25,096 bases of DNA from CAZZBK01 sp964652155 (GTDB lineage: Bacteria; Planctomycetota; Planctomycetia; Pirellulales; PNKZ01). Below, piece after piece: positions 24,253 to 25,096 of the stretch (positions within the stretch are counted from its first letter, which is position 1; every line of letters starts with the position of its first letter). The stretch covers positions 1 to 25,096 of the forward strand of contig CAZZBK010000087.1 of NCBI GenBank assembly GCA_964652155.1. The letters run 5' to 3'. Below the pieces are notes generated by a model. The model saw only the letters and a list, made by a program, of their open reading frames with translations. It made no database searches and was not told the DNA's origin. The position numbers and the translations under genes are program-made.

Positions 24253-24389
24253 GGAGCGGTGGTGCGCGAGTCACGGCCGCTTGTTTTGGCGGTAACTCGG
24301 CCGAAATTCTGCGAGTCGGAGGGGGCTACCCTCAGGCCGTGGTTGTGTTAAAATTGGGCTTTGGCGTCAGTACGTGGCGCAGGTTTATC

Positions 24390-24463
24390 GGGCGGCTAGC
24401 TCAGTTGGTTAGAGCACTATCCTCACACGGTAGGGGTCACAGGTTCGAGTCCTGTGCCGCCCA
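24390..24463 (+). tRNA. tRNA-Val (CAC)
   Basis: A full cloverleaf: acceptor GGGCGGC/GCCGCCC, D-arm GCTC...GAGC with AGTTGGTTA, anticodon arm CTATC-CTCACAC-GGTAG with anticodon CAC, variable GGGTC, and T-arm ACAGG-TTCGAGT-CCTGT. The discriminator base is A at 24463. CCA is not encoded. The 3' end is a likely integration site for the integrase beside it. Confidence 0.95.
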
Positions 24464-24502
24464 CTAAGTCCTAAGTATCGCTGAAACTTGAAGTTAAGTT
24501 AC

Positions 24503-24519
24503 CTGCCGACGTTCGGCAG
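24503..24519. other. small perfect hairpin between tRNA and integrase
   Basis: CTGCCGA-CGT-TCGGCAG, a 7-bp stem, 40 bp after the tRNA. There is no T-run. It may help end the tRNA transcript or be a binding site of the element. Confidence 0.4.
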
Positions 24520-24539
24520 TGCGGCCCACAATCAGCCGA

Positions 24540-24573
24540 GGAACCCGGTAGTCTACCGGATTCCGGTTTTTTT
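24540..24573 (+). terminator. rho-independent terminator before the integrase gene
   Basis: GGAA-C-CCGGTAG pairs with CTACCGG-A-TTCC (11 pairs, one mismatch) around T24552, followed by GG and seven T (24567-24573). It stands immediately before the integrase ribosome site, so it should stop tRNA-Val or upstream transcription and keep the integrase silent unless read-through or another promoter operates. Confidence 0.8.
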
Positions 24574-24584
24574 GGAGGTCGACC

Positions 24585-25096
24585 ATGCTTCAAGTCTCAA
24601 CGTCTCGTCTCCCATCCTACCGCCACCACAAGCCTACCGGTCAAGCCGTGGTCACGCTCAACGGGCGCGACATCTACCTCGGCAAGTATCGCACGCGCGA
24701 AAGCCGCGACGCCTACGATCGCCTGATCGCTGAATGGATGGCGCACGGTCGTATGCTCCCCCCGCGGTTTGGCGAGCAACTGACCGTCGTCGAGGTCTGC
24801 AATGCGTACCGCAAATTTGCCCACGGCCACTACCGCCGGGCCGGCGAGCTAACCAAGTCGTATGACTTCGTGGTCTACGTGGTCAAAATGCTCGGCCAAT
24901 CGGCTTGGGGCCGTACTCCCGCGGCCGATTTCGGTCCGCTATCCCTCAAGGCCTATCGCGCGTCCCTCGTCGAGCAGGAAATGGCGCGGTCCTACTGCAA
25001 CAAAATCGTTGGCATCATCAAGCAAGCGTTTCGCTGGGCCGTGAGCGAGGCAATGCTCGCGCCGTCGGTCTTCCCCGGGCTCGCCTCGGTCCCCGG
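24585..25096 (+). CDS. tyrosine recombinase/phage-type integrase, N-terminal part
   Basis: The frame from ATG 24585 stays open to the end of the window (170 codons plus 2 bases). GGAGGT at 24574-24579 is a near-ideal ribosome site. Residues 8-55 (LPSYRHHKPTGQAVVTLNGR, IYLGKYRTRESRDAYDRL) resemble the arm-binding N-terminus of integrases, and the part from about 72 on (VVEVCNAYRKFAHGHY to YCNKIVGIIKQAFRWAVSEAM) is a SAM-like core-binding domain. The catalytic R-H-R-Y domain lies beyond the window, so activity cannot be judged. This type of integrase is common and multi-copy in planctomycetes. It adjoins a tRNA gene. Confidence 0.88.
   Translation, partial: MLQVSTSRLPSYRHHKPTGQAVVTLNGRDIYLGKYRTRESRDAYDRLIAEWMAHGRMLPPRFGEQLTVVEVCNAYRKFAHGHYRRAGELTKSYDFVVYVVKMLGQSAWGRTPAADFGPLSLKAYRASLVEQEMARSYCNKIVGIIKQAFRWAVSEAMLAPSVFPGLASVP

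Larger units (their letters stand above)
24464..25096. mobile_element. left end of a putative tRNA-integrated element
   Basis: An integrase gene starts 121 bp after the tRNA-Val and points away from it, the standard layout at the integrase-proximal end of elements inserted in a tRNA 3' end. The right end and second attachment site lie outside the window, so the element is inferred. Confidence 0.45.

Noticed and set aside
1..25096. CRISPR array
   Set aside because: No regularly spaced direct repeats were seen; the repeats present are hairpin units, a long inverted repeat and one large direct pair.

Overview
The window looks like a high-GC planctomycete chromosome, probably Pirellulales or a relative. 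The evidence is an ECF sigma factor coupled to a Ser/Thr kinase with TPR-like repeats, an LEPR-XLL N-terminus on a secreted peroxidase, a DUF1549/DUF1553 + DUF1501 + WD40 cluster, a YHYH protein, and an integrase of a type common in planctomycetes. It is a scaffold, not finished sequence, because there is a run of exactly 100 N at 15887-15986.

Layout. 1-708: 3' part of an RNase HII-like protein. 723-4504 (minus): ECF sigma factor followed by a membrane Ser/Thr kinase with a TAATG stop/start overlap. 4820-6940 (plus): animal-type haem peroxidase with an SdrD-B-like domain, ended by a strong hairpin terminator. 7047-7397 (minus): Flp-like pilin or pseudopilin. 7761-8657: promoter, 22-bp palindrome and a solitary ImmA/IrrE-like protein with an unusual zinc motif. 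8611-8976 (minus) queF, then queC-queE (plus, GTGA overlap), the preQ0/preQ1 branch of queuosine synthesis without queD. 10606-11685: an AT-richer island with a Panacea (DUF4065) antitoxin and a probable toxin partner. 11739-13051 (minus): a small conserved protein and an internally duplicated membrane protein. 13242-14843: GAF-PPM (SpoIIE-like) phosphatase.

14803-16055: a PIN-toxin/antitoxin pair lies between two direct repeats that copy the 3' end of the phosphatase gene and the spacer after it. The second copy contains the N-gap. The identical flank is exactly 55 bp on each side of the gap, which is the pattern expected of a de Bruijn assembler at k=55, so the missing bases are probably those at 14858-14947. 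16154-18472: acyl-CoA carboxylase carboxyltransferase and a PPOX flavoprotein. 18593-19606: secreted YHYH protein. 19607-20216: a non-coding repeat cluster including a 31-bp nested inverted repeat. 20217-24252: DUF1549/1553, DUF1501 and WD40 genes. 24390-24463: tRNA-Val(CAC), followed at once by a terminator and an integrase that runs off the window, so an integrated element probably begins here.

The most interesting accessory pieces are the Panacea pair with a possible A7 frameshift or start ambiguity, the repeat-bracketed PIN toxin cassette, the palindrome-controlled ImmA-like gene, and the nested inverted repeat. I see no CRISPR array, rRNA or complete transposon.
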